Source: Dichotomicrobium sp964540795 (GTDB taxonomy: Bacteria; Pseudomonadota; Alphaproteobacteria; Rhizobiales; Rhodomicrobiaceae). From it: a DNA stretch of 64,000 nucleotides. Where the stretch lies: positions 62,001-126,000 of the forward strand of contig CAZINX010000005.1 of the NCBI GenBank assembly GCA_964540795.1, in the 5' to 3' direction. Positions 1-8,522 of this stretch are shown piece by piece. Position 1 is the first letter of the stretch; the number at the start of each line of letters is the position of its first letter. A model generated the notes under the pieces. The model did no database searches. It saw nothing but the letters and a program-made list of their open reading frames with translations, and was not told the DNA's origin. The position numbers and the translations under genes were made by a program.

Positions 1-1435
1 GGCCCGGCTCCAGCGGTTGGGGGGTCTCGCTGCCGTTGCGGTGCGTCAGGTTGAGCAGGCCGTAGGTCACACGGGTACACTCCCCATTCGGTCTTGTGTC
101 CGAGATTCGCGCCGCGATCATCGCGACGGGCTGATCGGCCGAAACCTCCAGCTCGATAATCGGCGCGCCGAGCATTTCGAACGTCTCGTCAAGCGGCTCG
201 CTCTCGAACACCAGCGCGCCGCCATCCTCCTGCCGCTGGTCGTGGGCGAGGTCCGGGCCGGAGGCGTAGGAGCACCATTTTCCCGCGAACATGCCGACTG
301 TCAGCGGCGACTGGATCCACAGGGCCGACTCTTCGAGCCGGGTCGGCATCACCCGTTGCGTCTCCGGGACCAGACCGGACGGGATCAGATACCAGTGCGT
401 GTCCATGGTGTTGGGCGACGGCCAGTCCGGCTCGGCCACCCAGCGGCCCGGACGCTCGCGATAACTGGTCGTCGGCGGCACGCTGTCCTGCATCCACACG
501 CGCAGCATCGGCTCGTCCATGACCCCGTTGTCGACGCCCTTGAGCCAGCGGTCCCACCAGCGCACCGCCTCCTGCAGGAAGCCGATCGCAGGACCGGGCA
601 CGCCAAGATGCGGGTAACGGTGGCCCCACGGGCCGATCAGCCCCTTGCGCGGGACCTTCAAATTGGCCAGCAGGCGGAATACCGCGTTGGAATAGCCGTC
701 GGCCCAGCCACCGACCGCGAACACCGGACACTGGATGGCGTCATAGTCCTCGCAGATCGAGCCGTGCTTCCAGTACTCGTCGCGGCGCTGATGCTGAAGC
801 CATTTCTCCAGCCATAGCCCGCTGCCCTCCAGCCGCTCCAGCCAGATGTCGCGCCAGCGCTCGCCGACGATCGCCGGATCGGGCGGCAGGCTGTTATAGG
901 CGAACATGACGGAGGCCCATGACAGGTTATCGCCCAGCAGGCAGCCGCCCATGTGGTGGATGTCGTCGGAGTAGCGGTCGTCGGTGGAACTGAGCGTGAT
1001 GATGGCCTTGAGCGCTTCGGGGCGGAGCGCGGCGATCTGCAGCGAATTGAAGCCACCCCAGGAGATGCCCATCATGCCGACATTGCCGTCGCACCAGGAT
1101 TGCTCGGTCAGCCACTGAATGACTTCCAGACCGTCATCCAGCTCCTGCTGCAGATATTCATCCTTGAGCGCGCCTTCGGACTCGCCGCTGCCGCGCAGGT
1201 CCACCCGAACACAGGCATAGCCGTGCCCCGCCAGGTACGGATGCGTGATCGCGTCGCGCACAGCCGTTCCGAAGCGTTTGCGGTACGGGATGTATTCAAG
1301 GATCGCCGGAACGGGCATGTCCTCCGCCCCCTTCGGCCGCCAGATGCGCGCGGCGAGCCGCACACCGTCCGGCATCGGAATAAAGACATTTTGCTCCTCC
1401 GCCACCTCGTGGGGAAGGTTCTCCGCGACCTTCAT
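1..1435 (-). CDS. CocE/NonD-type (S15 family) alpha/beta hydrolase, 3' part missing
   Basis: This reads as one frame of 478 codons from ATG at 1435 to the window edge, so the C-terminus is missing. Visible alpha/beta-hydrolase landmarks are the nucleophile elbow GISWGG (Ser125), GGWADGY (Asp246) and GPWGHRYPHLG (His272), the Ser-Asp-His triad of the CocE/X-Pro dipeptidyl-peptidase family. Residues from about 310 on look like the start of the C-terminal jelly-roll domain of that family. Such enzymes hydrolyse acyl, ester or peptide bonds; the substrate cannot be read from the sequence. The ATG overlaps the stop of the ATP-grasp gene upstream by 4 nt (ATGA), so the two are translationally coupled and probably act on the same metabolite. 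Family call is firm; specificity is unknown. Confidence 0.9.
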   Translation of the reverse strand, partial: MKVAENLPHEVAEEQNVFIPMPDGVRLAARIWRPKGAEDMPVPAILEYIPYRKRFGTAVRDAITHPYLAGHGYACVRVDLRGSGESEGALKDEYLQQELDDGLEVIQWLTEQSWCDGNVGMMGISWGGFNSLQIAALRPEALKAIITLSSTDDRYSDDIHHMGGCLLGDNLSWASVMFAYNSLPPDPAIVGERWRDIWLERLEGSGLWLEKWLQHQRRDEYWKHGSICEDYDAIQCPVFAVGGWADGYSNAVFRLLANLKVPRKGLIGPWGHRYPHLGVPGPAIGFLQEAVRWWDRWLKGVDNGVMDEPMLRVWMQDSVPPTTSYRERPGRWVAEPDWPSPNTMDTHWYLIPSGLVPETQRVMPTRLEESALWIQSPLTVGMFAGKWCSYASGPDLAHDQRQEDGGALVFESEPLDETFEMLGAPIIELEVSADQPVAMIAARISDTRPNGECTRVTYGLLNLTHRNGSETPQPLEPG

Positions 1436-2736
1436 GCGTTTGCCTTTTCGATCGGAGTGAATTCGAAGGGCAGCAAGCTGCAGACCCTGTCGTATTTTTC
1501 GAGAAGCGCGTCCTCGGTGTCGGCGCCGAGAAAAATCTCGGCGATCTCAAAGCTGTAACTGTCCTGGTAGAGCAGTTGCGAAAGAAGCTGGCCCTCCTCC
1601 ACCATCAGCCGGATCATCACCTCGGGAAACTCGGCGCGGACGCGCGCAAAATCATCCGGGCCAGGCACGCGCGCGACCATGCCATCTTCGAACACGCGCA
1701 TCATGAACTTGCCGGCGAGGCGGAAAAAGCCCTGCCCGCGCGGCATGGCCGGTCTGCGGCCCAGCGCGAGGTCGATCGCCACCTTCTGATGCGTCTCGCC
1801 ATCAACGAGTTTGAACAGCGGGCTGTGCGACTTGGAAATGCGCGCATTGATCTCAAGCAGCCAGACATGGTCCGTGTCCGCATCCCAGTAGAACTCGGCA
1901 TTGAACGGCGCGTTCCGGTAGCCGATGTGCTGGATTACCCGGCACGCCGCATCCGTCATCCGGCCCTGGACCCGCTCCGGCAGCCGTGAGGGATACTGAT
2001 AGCGCGCAAAGCAGGACTCGCGCTCACCCTCGCGGATCGAGTCGACAATGCCGTAAATCTCGACCTCGTCCTCGTAGGCATAGCCTTCGAGCGTGCATTG
2101 CTGGCCGGCGGAAATGCTTTCTTCGGCGATGCAGTGATAGCCGCCGATCGGCGCGATCTCCGGCGGCAGGTCCACCCGCTTGAGAAATTCGTTAAAGGCG
2201 TCCGCGAAATTCGCAATGTTGCCGCGGATGATCGGCAGCGCCCGGCGGAAGTCCGCTTCATCGGCGATCTCGAAGCCGAGGTAAGACGAGTGCGCCTTGA
2301 TCGGCTTGATCCAGAACGGACAGGGCAGGTCGACCGCGCTAGGCGGCAAGTCTTCGAACGGATCGACCGCGACGAAGCGCGGCACCATGTCGGGCGCGAC
2401 CTCTTTCTGCTGACAGCGCGACCAGTATTTGTGCTGGCACTTCGCGACAGCCTCCAGGCTCGGCCCCGGCAGCCCGAACTCCTTCTGCAACATCGGCGCA
2501 AGCGCGGAACTCGGGAAATCCCAGTAACTTATGACGGCATCAACGGTCCCGCCAAACTGGTATAGACGCTCTTCCGCGAGGCGCAGAAGCTGATCGAACT
2601 CAATATGGCTGGATGCGGGCCGAACGGCCTCGTCATACGTCAGCAGCGTATGAAACGCATAGTCCCTTGCCCCCTCCATCTGTTCGAGAAGGCCAAGATT
2701 GAAGGCCTCCATGCCGATAACGAAAATGCTCTTCAT
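1432..2736 (-). CDS. ATP-grasp family ligase
   Basis: The 434-residue protein has an ATP-grasp layout: an N-terminal Rossmann-like part, a central segment with FWIKPIKAHSS (nucleotide-binding Lys of the small subdomain, about residue 145) and a C-terminal catalytic stretch AEFYWDAD...LLEINARISKSHSP, where Glu and Asn would bind Mg-ATP. ATP-grasp enzymes join a carboxylate to an amine or thiol through an acyl phosphate; the substrate here is not recognisable. The ATG at 2736 is preferred over a TTG one codon upstream; no strong ribosome-binding site is seen. It is the first gene of a two-gene unit with the downstream CocE-type hydrolase, with a 4-nt overlap. A ligase paired with a hydrolase suggests making and breaking the same amide or ester, which is inference only. 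Confidence 0.85.
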   Translation of the reverse strand: MKSIFVIGMEAFNLGLLEQMEGARDYAFHTLLTYDEAVRPASSHIEFDQLLRLAEERLYQFGGTVDAVISYWDFPSSALAPMLQKEFGLPGPSLEAVAKCQHKYWSRCQQKEVAPDMVPRFVAVDPFEDLPPSAVDLPCPFWIKPIKAHSSYLGFEIADEADFRRALPIIRGNIANFADAFNEFLKRVDLPPEIAPIGGYHCIAEESISAGQQCTLEGYAYEDEVEIYGIVDSIREGERESCFARYQYPSRLPERVQGRMTDAACRVIQHIGYRNAPFNAEFYWDADTDHVWLLEINARISKSHSPLFKLVDGETHQKVAIDLALGRRPAMPRGQGFFRLAGKFMMRVFEDGMVARVPGPDDFARVRAEFPEVMIRLMVEEGQLLSQLLYQDSYSFEIAEIFLGADTEDALLEKYDRVCSLLPFEFTPIEKANA

Positions 2737-2823
2737 CAATGAGATCTGACATTACGAACCGCCACAGCGGCATTAACAACGATCAGTGCGCCGCGATGCC
2801 TGCCGCGCCACGGAGCCCGCGAC

Positions 2824-3597
2824 ATGGATATCGTAACGATGGGATTTCTTGCCAGTCTGGCCGCGGGCCTGTTCACGGGGCTGGGCGCGCTGCCGGTGCT
2901 GTTCGGCACGACCATTCCGCGCCGTCTGAATGACGCGCTGCTGGGCTTCGCGGCTGGGGTGATGCTGGCCGCGTCCTTCTTTTCGCTCATTATTCCGGGC
3001 GTGGACATCGCCGAGAGCCAATACGGGTATTCGGCCATTGCCGCCGGCATCGCGGTCGTCGGCGTCGCGATGGGCGTGACGTTCGTGGCGGGGCTTAACC
3101 ACTGGATTCCGCATGAACACTTTCGGGCCGGGCATCAGGGACCAGAAGCGAAGGGGCTGGCAAAAATCTGGCTGTTCATCTTCGCCATAACCATTCACAA
3201 CTTGCCCGAGGGGCTGGCCGTCGGGGTGGGCTTCGGCAGCGGCGACATCGCCAAGGGCATGACGCTCGCCACTGGCATCGGGCTGCAAAACGCGCCCGAG
3301 GGGCTGGCCGTCGCGGTGGCGCTGCTATCCTACAATTATTCGCGGTTCTATGCGGTGGCCGTCGCCACGCTCACCGGGCTGGTCGAGCCGGTCGCCGGGC
3401 TTGCGGGCGCTTACGCCGTCAGCGTCTCGCAAGTGCTGCTGCCATACGCCCTGACCTTCGCCGCGGGCGCGATGCTCTACGTCATCAGCCACGAGATCAT
3501 CCCGGAGACGCACAGCCACGGTTTCGCGAACGAGGCGACGCTGGGGCTGACCATCGGGCTGGTCATGATGATGTTTCTCGACATCGCATTTGCCTGA
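2824..3597 (+). CDS. ZIP family metal transporter (GufA-like)
   Basis: This 257-residue membrane protein has about eight hydrophobic segments. The two ZIP signature helices are present: HNLPEG in helix IV and QNAPEG in helix V, plus HEIIPETHSH near the C-terminus. ZIP proteins carry Zn, Fe or Mn into the cytoplasm. The Gln in place of His in the second motif is a GufA-subfamily trait. A His-bearing loop (HWIPHEHFRAGHQG, about residues 98-111) lies between helices III and IV and may bind metal. It is transcribed divergently from the ATP-grasp gene. A GC-rich inverted repeat at 3604-3621 follows the stop but lacks a T-tract. The metal cannot be assigned from sequence. Confidence 0.88.
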   Translation: MDIVTMGFLASLAAGLFTGLGALPVLFGTTIPRRLNDALLGFAAGVMLAASFFSLIIPGVDIAESQYGYSAIAAGIAVVGVAMGVTFVAGLNHWIPHEHFRAGHQGPEAKGLAKIWLFIFAITIHNLPEGLAVGVGFGSGDIAKGMTLATGIGLQNAPEGLAVAVALLSYNYSRFYAVAVATLTGLVEPVAGLAGAYAVSVSQVLLPYALTFAAGAMLYVISHEIIPETHSHGFANEATLGLTIGLVMMMFLDIAFA

Positions 3598-3656
3598 GGT
3601 TAAGGCGCGCGCCAGCGCGCCGTGCTTGACTGCCGGCACAAGGAACGGGTGCGCTC

Positions 3657-4319
3657 ATGGCAACACACACGCAGAAGCGGATGCTCGATGAACTGCTGGA
3701 CCGCTACGGCCAGACCTACGCGGCCGAGCTTGGCATCGACATCGAGAAGAACACGCCATCGCCGCTGTTCATGCTGTTATGCGCGTCACTGCTCTACAGC
3801 GCGCGCATCCGCGCTGAGGCCGCGACGCAGGCGCTGAAGGCGCTGTTCGCCGAAGGTTGGACCACGCCGCAGAAGATGGCCGACACGACCTGGGAAGAGC
3901 GCGTGAAGGTGCTGAACGCTAACGGCTACGCCCGCTATGATGAGAGCACCTCGCGGATGATCGGGGACACCGTGGACCTGTTGCTGTCCGAGTACGACGG
4001 CGATCTGCGCAAGCTGCGCGAGGCCGCCGAGCGAAAGCCGTCAAAGGAGCAGCGGCTGCTCAAGGGCTTCACGGGCATTGGCGATGTCGGCGTGAACATC
4101 TTCTTCCGCGAGGCACAGCTCGCCTGGCCAGAGCTTTATCCCTTCGCCGACAAGGCTGCGCTGACCGCCGCGAAGCGGCTGGGTCTCGGCGAAACGACCG
4201 AAACGCTTGCCGGCATGGTCGACCGCGAAGACTTCCCGCGCCTCGTCGCCGCGCTGGTGCGGGTGCATCTGGCGAAGGCCTATGACGACATTGCCGCGGT
4301 CGCCGCCCCGCAAGGCTAG
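3657..4319 (+). CDS. HhH-GPD/endonuclease III-like protein
   Basis: The 220-residue product resembles the helix-hairpin-helix-GPD base-excision fold. A hairpin motif, LKGFTGIGDVGVNIF, sits near residues 137-151. It is followed by PFADKAALTAAKRLGL, the position where EndoIII and relatives carry their catalytic Asp. The N-terminal SPLFMLLCASLLYSARI matches the start of the HhH-GPD domain. The four-cysteine iron-sulphur loop of classical Nth is absent, so this belongs to a shorter uncharacterised branch and may be a glycosylase-like protein or an inactive relative. It starts 59 nt after the ZIP gene on the same strand and may share its transcript. Fold call is good; DNA-repair function is inferred. 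Confidence 0.75.
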   Translation: MATHTQKRMLDELLDRYGQTYAAELGIDIEKNTPSPLFMLLCASLLYSARIRAEAATQALKALFAEGWTTPQKMADTTWEERVKVLNANGYARYDESTSRMIGDTVDLLLSEYDGDLRKLREAAERKPSKEQRLLKGFTGIGDVGVNIFFREAQLAWPELYPFADKAALTAAKRLGLGETTETLAGMVDREDFPRLVAALVRVHLAKAYDDIAAVAAPQG

Positions 4320-4355
4320 CGCGCTCTTCGATCGGTCTGAAACAATTCGGCGCTC

Positions 4356-4439
4356 GTCATTGCCGGACTTGATCCGGCAATCCAGCTTATGGCTCGATGG
4401 CTGCCGCCATGGATGCCCGTGTCAAGCACGGGCATGACG
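4356..4439. repeat. Intergenic palindromic repeat, GTCATTGCCGG/ATGCCCG type
   Basis: Two inverted-repeat units lie head to tail: GCCGGACTTGATCCGGC and GCCCGTGTCAAGCACGGGC, bounded by GTCAT and ATGAC. Repeats of this form are dispersed between genes in many alphaproteobacteria. Related copies occur in this window at 9463-9516 and 53772-53909. This one separates the HhH-GPD gene from convergent ftsH, where it could act as a bidirectional transcript end. Confidence 0.7.
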
Positions 4440-4470
4440 TGGCTCTGATTGATCGAAAGCCCGCTAGCGG

Positions 4471-6348
4471 TCAGGCTGTCTGCGCTTCGGCTTCCTTTCG
4501 CCCCGTTTCCTCTTCGGGTACGTCGAAATATTTCCGCAGTTCTCCGGCGTTCATCGTCTCCTGCTTCAGAAGCGCCTGCGCCGCCGCATCCAGCTTGTCG
4601 CGCTGGCTCTCGATGATGTCCATGGTCCGGTCGAACGCTTCATCAACCAGCCGGCGCACGGTGGTGTCGATCTCGCGCGCGGTCTCCTCCGAATAGGTCT
4701 TCTGCTCCTGCGGCAGGGGCATTCCGCCGACCGACTGCTGGCGCTTCTCGTAGGTGATTTGGCCGAGATGGTCCGTCATCCCGTACTGCGTGACGACCGA
4801 GCGGGCGATGTCGGTGACCTTCTGCAGATCGTCAGCCGCGCCGGTGGAGATGTCTTCGAAGAAAATGCGCTCCGCCGCGCGCCCGCCGAGCAGCACGCTC
4901 ATCTTGTTGAGCAACTCCTGCCGGGTCATCAGGTAGCGGTCGCCGGTGGGACGCTGGATGGTGTAGCCGAGCGCGCCGACGGAGCGCGGGATGATCGAGA
5001 CCTTGTGGACCGGATCGCTGCCGGGCAGCGCCATCGCAACCAGCGCATGACCCAATTCGTGATACGCGACGCGCCGGCGCTCTTCCTCCGACAGCACGGC
5101 GTTCTTCTTCTGCAGGCCGGCGACGACCCGCTCGATGGCGTTGTTGAAGTCCTGCATCTGGATCGCATCCGCGTCGCGCCGCGTGGCTAGCAGCGCGGCC
5201 TCGTTGACGAGGTTCTCCAGATCAGCGCCGGTGAAACCCGCCGTCAGCTCCGCGACCTGCTCCAGATCGACATTTTCTCCCAGCTTCACCTTCTTGGCGT
5301 GCACTTTCAGGATTTCCGCGCGGCCGATCTTATCTGGGCGATCGACGACCACGCGGCGATCAAAACGGCCCGCGCGCATCAAGGCAGGATCAAGGATCTC
5401 CGGGCGGTTGGTCGCCCCGATGATCATGAGGCCCTCCGACGGGTCGAAGCCGTCCATCTCGGAGAGAAGCTGATTGAGCGTCTGCTCTTTCTCGTCGTGG
5501 CCGCCGCCTTGCATTGCGCCACTGCCGCCGCGCACCTGACCGAGCGCATCCAACTCGTCGATGAAGATGATGGCCGGAGCCTTCTCCCGCGCCTGCTTGA
5601 ACAGATCGCGTGTGCGCGCCGCGCCCACACCGACGAACATCTCCACAAACTCGGAACCGTTGATGTAGAAAAAGGGCACCGCCGCCTCGCCGGCCACCGC
5701 CCGGGCGATCAACGTCTTGCCGGTGCCTGGCGGTCCGGCCAGCAGAACGCCCTTCGGCACATGCGCCCCGAGCCGCTGGTATTCTTCCGGCGCGCGGAGG
5801 AATGAGACGATCTCCTGCAACTCCTCCTTCGCCTCGTCGATGCCGGCCACATCGTCGAAGGAGGTATCCGTCTTCTCCTCGTAGTAGACGCGAGCCTTCG
5901 ACTGGCCGATCTGCATCAGCCCGCCGCCCATGCCGCCGCCGCGCGCCAGCCGGCGGATCAGGAAATACCAGAGCGCCAGGAAGATGCCGATGGGTATGAG
6001 CCACGAGAGGATCTGCTCAAAAAAGGTGTTCTCCACCGTTCCGTCGTAAGTCACGTCCTTGTCGCGCAGCCCCTGCGCGAATGCGTCATCCACCCGGCGC
6101 GTGACGAAATAATCCTGGCCATCGACAGGTTCGTTGAACTCCCCGCGGATCGTTTCGCTGCCGACCTCGACGCTCTCGATGCGTCCCTCGTCGAGATACT
6201 GCTCGAACTGCGAATAGGGGATCTGCGCGACCGTCTGATACTGCGTGTAGAGATATTGCAGGGTCAGCACGCCAATGATCGCGACGATCAGGAAGATGAT
6301 GTTCCAGCGGCGCTGGCGTTCCTGATCTTCGGACTGGTCATCACTCAT
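4471..6348 (-). CDS. ftsH: ATP-dependent zinc metalloprotease FtsH
   Basis: This 625-residue membrane-anchored AAA protease has TM1 at about residues 16-34, a short periplasmic domain, TM2 at 113-131, Walker A GPPGTGKT (205-212), Walker B IIFIDELDA, an AAA second region of homology with two Arg fingers (MRAGRFDRR), and a zinc site HELGH (430-434) with the distal acidic ligand in the EDISTG region. It degrades misfolded membrane proteins and unstable regulators. ATG at 6348 follows AAAGGTGA by a good spacing, so it is preferred to the upstream TTG at 6351. The more usual HEAGH reads HELGH, and a Gly/Gln-rich insert (about 275-284) follows Walker B. It also lacks the tilS neighbour seen next to the housekeeping copy in many relatives, so it may be a second FtsH paralogue. 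Confidence 0.95.
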   Translation of the reverse strand: MSDDQSEDQERQRRWNIIFLIVAIIGVLTLQYLYTQYQTVAQIPYSQFEQYLDEGRIESVEVGSETIRGEFNEPVDGQDYFVTRRVDDAFAQGLRDKDVTYDGTVENTFFEQILSWLIPIGIFLALWYFLIRRLARGGGMGGGLMQIGQSKARVYYEEKTDTSFDDVAGIDEAKEELQEIVSFLRAPEEYQRLGAHVPKGVLLAGPPGTGKTLIARAVAGEAAVPFFYINGSEFVEMFVGVGAARTRDLFKQAREKAPAIIFIDELDALGQVRGGSGAMQGGGHDEKEQTLNQLLSEMDGFDPSEGLMIIGATNRPEILDPALMRAGRFDRRVVVDRPDKIGRAEILKVHAKKVKLGENVDLEQVAELTAGFTGADLENLVNEAALLATRRDADAIQMQDFNNAIERVVAGLQKKNAVLSEEERRRVAYHELGHALVAMALPGSDPVHKVSIIPRSVGALGYTIQRPTGDRYLMTRQELLNKMSVLLGGRAAERIFFEDISTGAADDLQKVTDIARSVVTQYGMTDHLGQITYEKRQQSVGGMPLPQEQKTYSEETAREIDTTVRRLVDEAFDRTMDIIESQRDKLDAAAQALLKQETMNAGELRKYFDVPEEETGRKEAEAQTA

Positions 6349-6567
6349 CAAATCACCTTTCCGTATCGCTTAACGAATGCGCTTTGGTGGAAGGAACGCC
6401 CAAGGGCCTGCCTGGGTTTCCCTTCCAGCACCGCGCGCCCGCTGCGGGACGTGGGGTCCACGGATGCGGCGCAACACCCCGCGCCCTGCAACGGGCCGCT
6501 CGCCCACGGCGCAAAGCCGCGGCGCAACTGCCCAAGCGGCAATCAGTCGGAGAGGAAAGGGGTCTCC

Positions 6568-7566
6568 ATGCAAACCACCCGCATACCCGGCACAGACCTG
6601 CAACCCGGCCGCATAGGTCTCGGCACCTGGGCGATCGGCGGCTGGATGTGGGGCGGCTCGGACGAGCATGAATCGATCCGCACCATCCATGCGGCCATTG
6701 AACGCGGCATCACGCTCATCGACACCGCGCCGGTCTACGGCATGGGCCGGTCGGAGGAAATCGTCGGCAAGGCCGTCGCGCAGGCCGACCGTGACACGCT
6801 GGTGATCTCGACAAAGGCCGGACTGGAATGGCAGGGCGGCCAACCCTACCGCAACGCCACGCGCGAGCGCCTGATAGCCGAGATCGACGACAGCCTGAAG
6901 CGCCTCGGCGTCGACGTCATCGACATCCATCACGTCCATTGGCCGGACCCGCTGGTCCCGATCGAAGAGACCGCCGGCGCGATGAAGGAGATCCATGACG
7001 CCGGGAAGATCCGTGCGGTCGGCGTCAGCAACTTCTCGGTCGAGCAGATGGAGCGGTTCCGGCAGGTCTGCCCGCTTCACGTCATCCAGCCGCCCTACAA
7101 TCTGTTCGAGCGCGGCATCGAGGAAGATGTGCTCCCCTACGCGCGCGAGCATGACATCGCAACGCTGACCTACGGCGCGCTGTGCCGCGGCCTGCTGACC
7201 GGCAAGATGACGCAGCATCAGGAGTTCCAGGGCGACGACCTGCGCCAGACTGACCCCAAATTCCGCCAGCCGCGCTTCATCCAGTATCTGACGGCGGCGG
7301 AGAAGCTCGATCAGCTGGCGAGGGAACGCTTCGGCAAGCGCGTGATCCATCTCGCGCTGCGGTGGCTGCTCGACCGGCCCAGTGTGAGCGTGGCGCTGTG
7401 GGGCGCGCGGCATCCTGGCCAGCTCGACCCGATCAGCGAGATCGACGACTTCCACATCGACGAGCAGACCGCGCGCGATATCGCCCAGATCCTCGACGAG
7501 TGCATCAAGCAGCCGGTCGGCCCGGAATTCATGGCCCCGCCGACGCGCGAGGACAAGGCTGCGTGA
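6568..7566 (+). CDS. Aldo/keto reductase
   Basis: The 332-residue TIM-barrel oxidoreductase has the AKR signatures: DTAPVYGMGRSEEIVGKA with catalytic Asp and Tyr, STKAGL with the catalytic Lys, IDIHHVHWPDP with the active-site His, and VGVSNFSVEQM. It would use NADPH to reduce or interconvert carbonyl groups; the substrate is not predictable. The frame is open far upstream over a non-coding stretch. The start is placed at ATG 6568 because the family's N-terminal pattern (GTDLQPGRIGLGTWAIGG) begins there and GAGAGGAAAGG lies upstream. It is divergent from ftsH. Family confidence is high. Confidence 0.9.
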   Translation: MQTTRIPGTDLQPGRIGLGTWAIGGWMWGGSDEHESIRTIHAAIERGITLIDTAPVYGMGRSEEIVGKAVAQADRDTLVISTKAGLEWQGGQPYRNATRERLIAEIDDSLKRLGVDVIDIHHVHWPDPLVPIEETAGAMKEIHDAGKIRAVGVSNFSVEQMERFRQVCPLHVIQPPYNLFERGIEEDVLPYAREHDIATLTYGALCRGLLTGKMTQHQEFQGDDLRQTDPKFRQPRFIQYLTAAEKLDQLARERFGKRVIHLALRWLLDRPSVSVALWGARHPGQLDPISEIDDFHIDEQTARDIAQILDECIKQPVGPEFMAPPTREDKAA

Positions 7567-7687
7567 TCTGGTCACTGAAACACGGGGGGCAACTCAGGCG
7601 TTATACGCTTGAGCGCACCGTAGACGGCGCGCGCCGATGGCCGCGTCTGCCTTTCAACGCACAAGACGGACAGGAGCCGAAAGAAAC

Positions 7688-8470
7688 ATGAAGCCAATTC
7701 GCACCATTTTCGCCGGTCTTTGCGCGCTCGCGCTGGTCGGCGTCGCATCCGCCGGCGCCGCGCACGCCGAGCCGACCGATGTGACAGTCCGCATCATCAG
7801 CAAGGGCGCGAAGTTCGTCGGCTCCAGCATGGGCGGCGTGCAGATCACCCTGCGCGATGCCAACACGAACGAGCTTCTTGCCAAGGGCCAGACCAGCGGC
7901 GGCACCGGCAGCACCGAAAAGATCATGGAAACGGCGCACAAGCGCGGCGCGCCGGTCTCTACGGAAGGCTCGGCCAAGTTTACCGCCACGCTCGACCTGG
8001 AATCGCCGCGGCTTGTGCGCGTCGAAGCCTACGGGCCGATTGCGCAGCCGCAGTCCGCCGTTACTGTCGCCTCAACGCAGTGGGTGGTGCCTGGCAAGGA
8101 TGTGACGGGCGGCGATGCCTGGCTGCTTGAACTGCCCGGCTTCATTGTTGATGTCGTTGCGCCGAAAACACCGCTCAAGGCCGGCGACGCGCCGCAAACC
8201 CTCACGCTGAAGGCAAATGTCTTCATGATGTGCGGTTGCCCGATCGAGCCGGGAGGACTCTGGGATGCCGACGATTACGAGATCGAAGCGCTGGTCATGC
8301 GCGACGGAGAAACCGTGCGGACCGTGACGCTGAACTATGCGGGGAACGTAAGCCAGTTCGACGCGGACCTCGAAGTCAGCGAGCCGGGCAACTACGAAGT
8401 GGTGGTCTACGCCCATGACCCGGCCAATGGCAGCACAGGGCTGGACCGCGCCGCATTCTCCGTCAATTGA
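7688..8470 (+). CDS. Secreted protein of unknown function with a CGC motif
   Basis: The 260-residue protein starts with a clear Sec signal peptide, cleaved near AHA-EPTD (about residue 28). The mature part is beta-rich with no recognised enzyme motif. The only cysteines visible form MMCGCPIEPGGLWDAD near residue 180, which could bind a metal or a sulphur species. It lies 52 nt upstream of the persulfide-dioxygenase-like gene on the same strand, so co-transcription and a role in sulphur or metal handling in the periplasm are possible. The start is the ATG at 7688 just after a purine-rich GAGCCGAAAGAAAC. Function is unknown. Confidence 0.8.
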   Translation: MKPIRTIFAGLCALALVGVASAGAAHAEPTDVTVRIISKGAKFVGSSMGGVQITLRDANTNELLAKGQTSGGTGSTEKIMETAHKRGAPVSTEGSAKFTATLDLESPRLVRVEAYGPIAQPQSAVTVASTQWVVPGKDVTGGDAWLLELPGFIVDVVAPKTPLKAGDAPQTLTLKANVFMMCGCPIEPGGLWDADDYEIEALVMRDGETVRTVTLNYAGNVSQFDADLEVSEPGNYEVVVYAHDPANGSTGLDRAAFSVN

Positions 8471-8522
8471 GGGGCCGGGGCGTCAGACATCAGCGACACA
8501 AGACAGCACGGAGAGAGATGGG

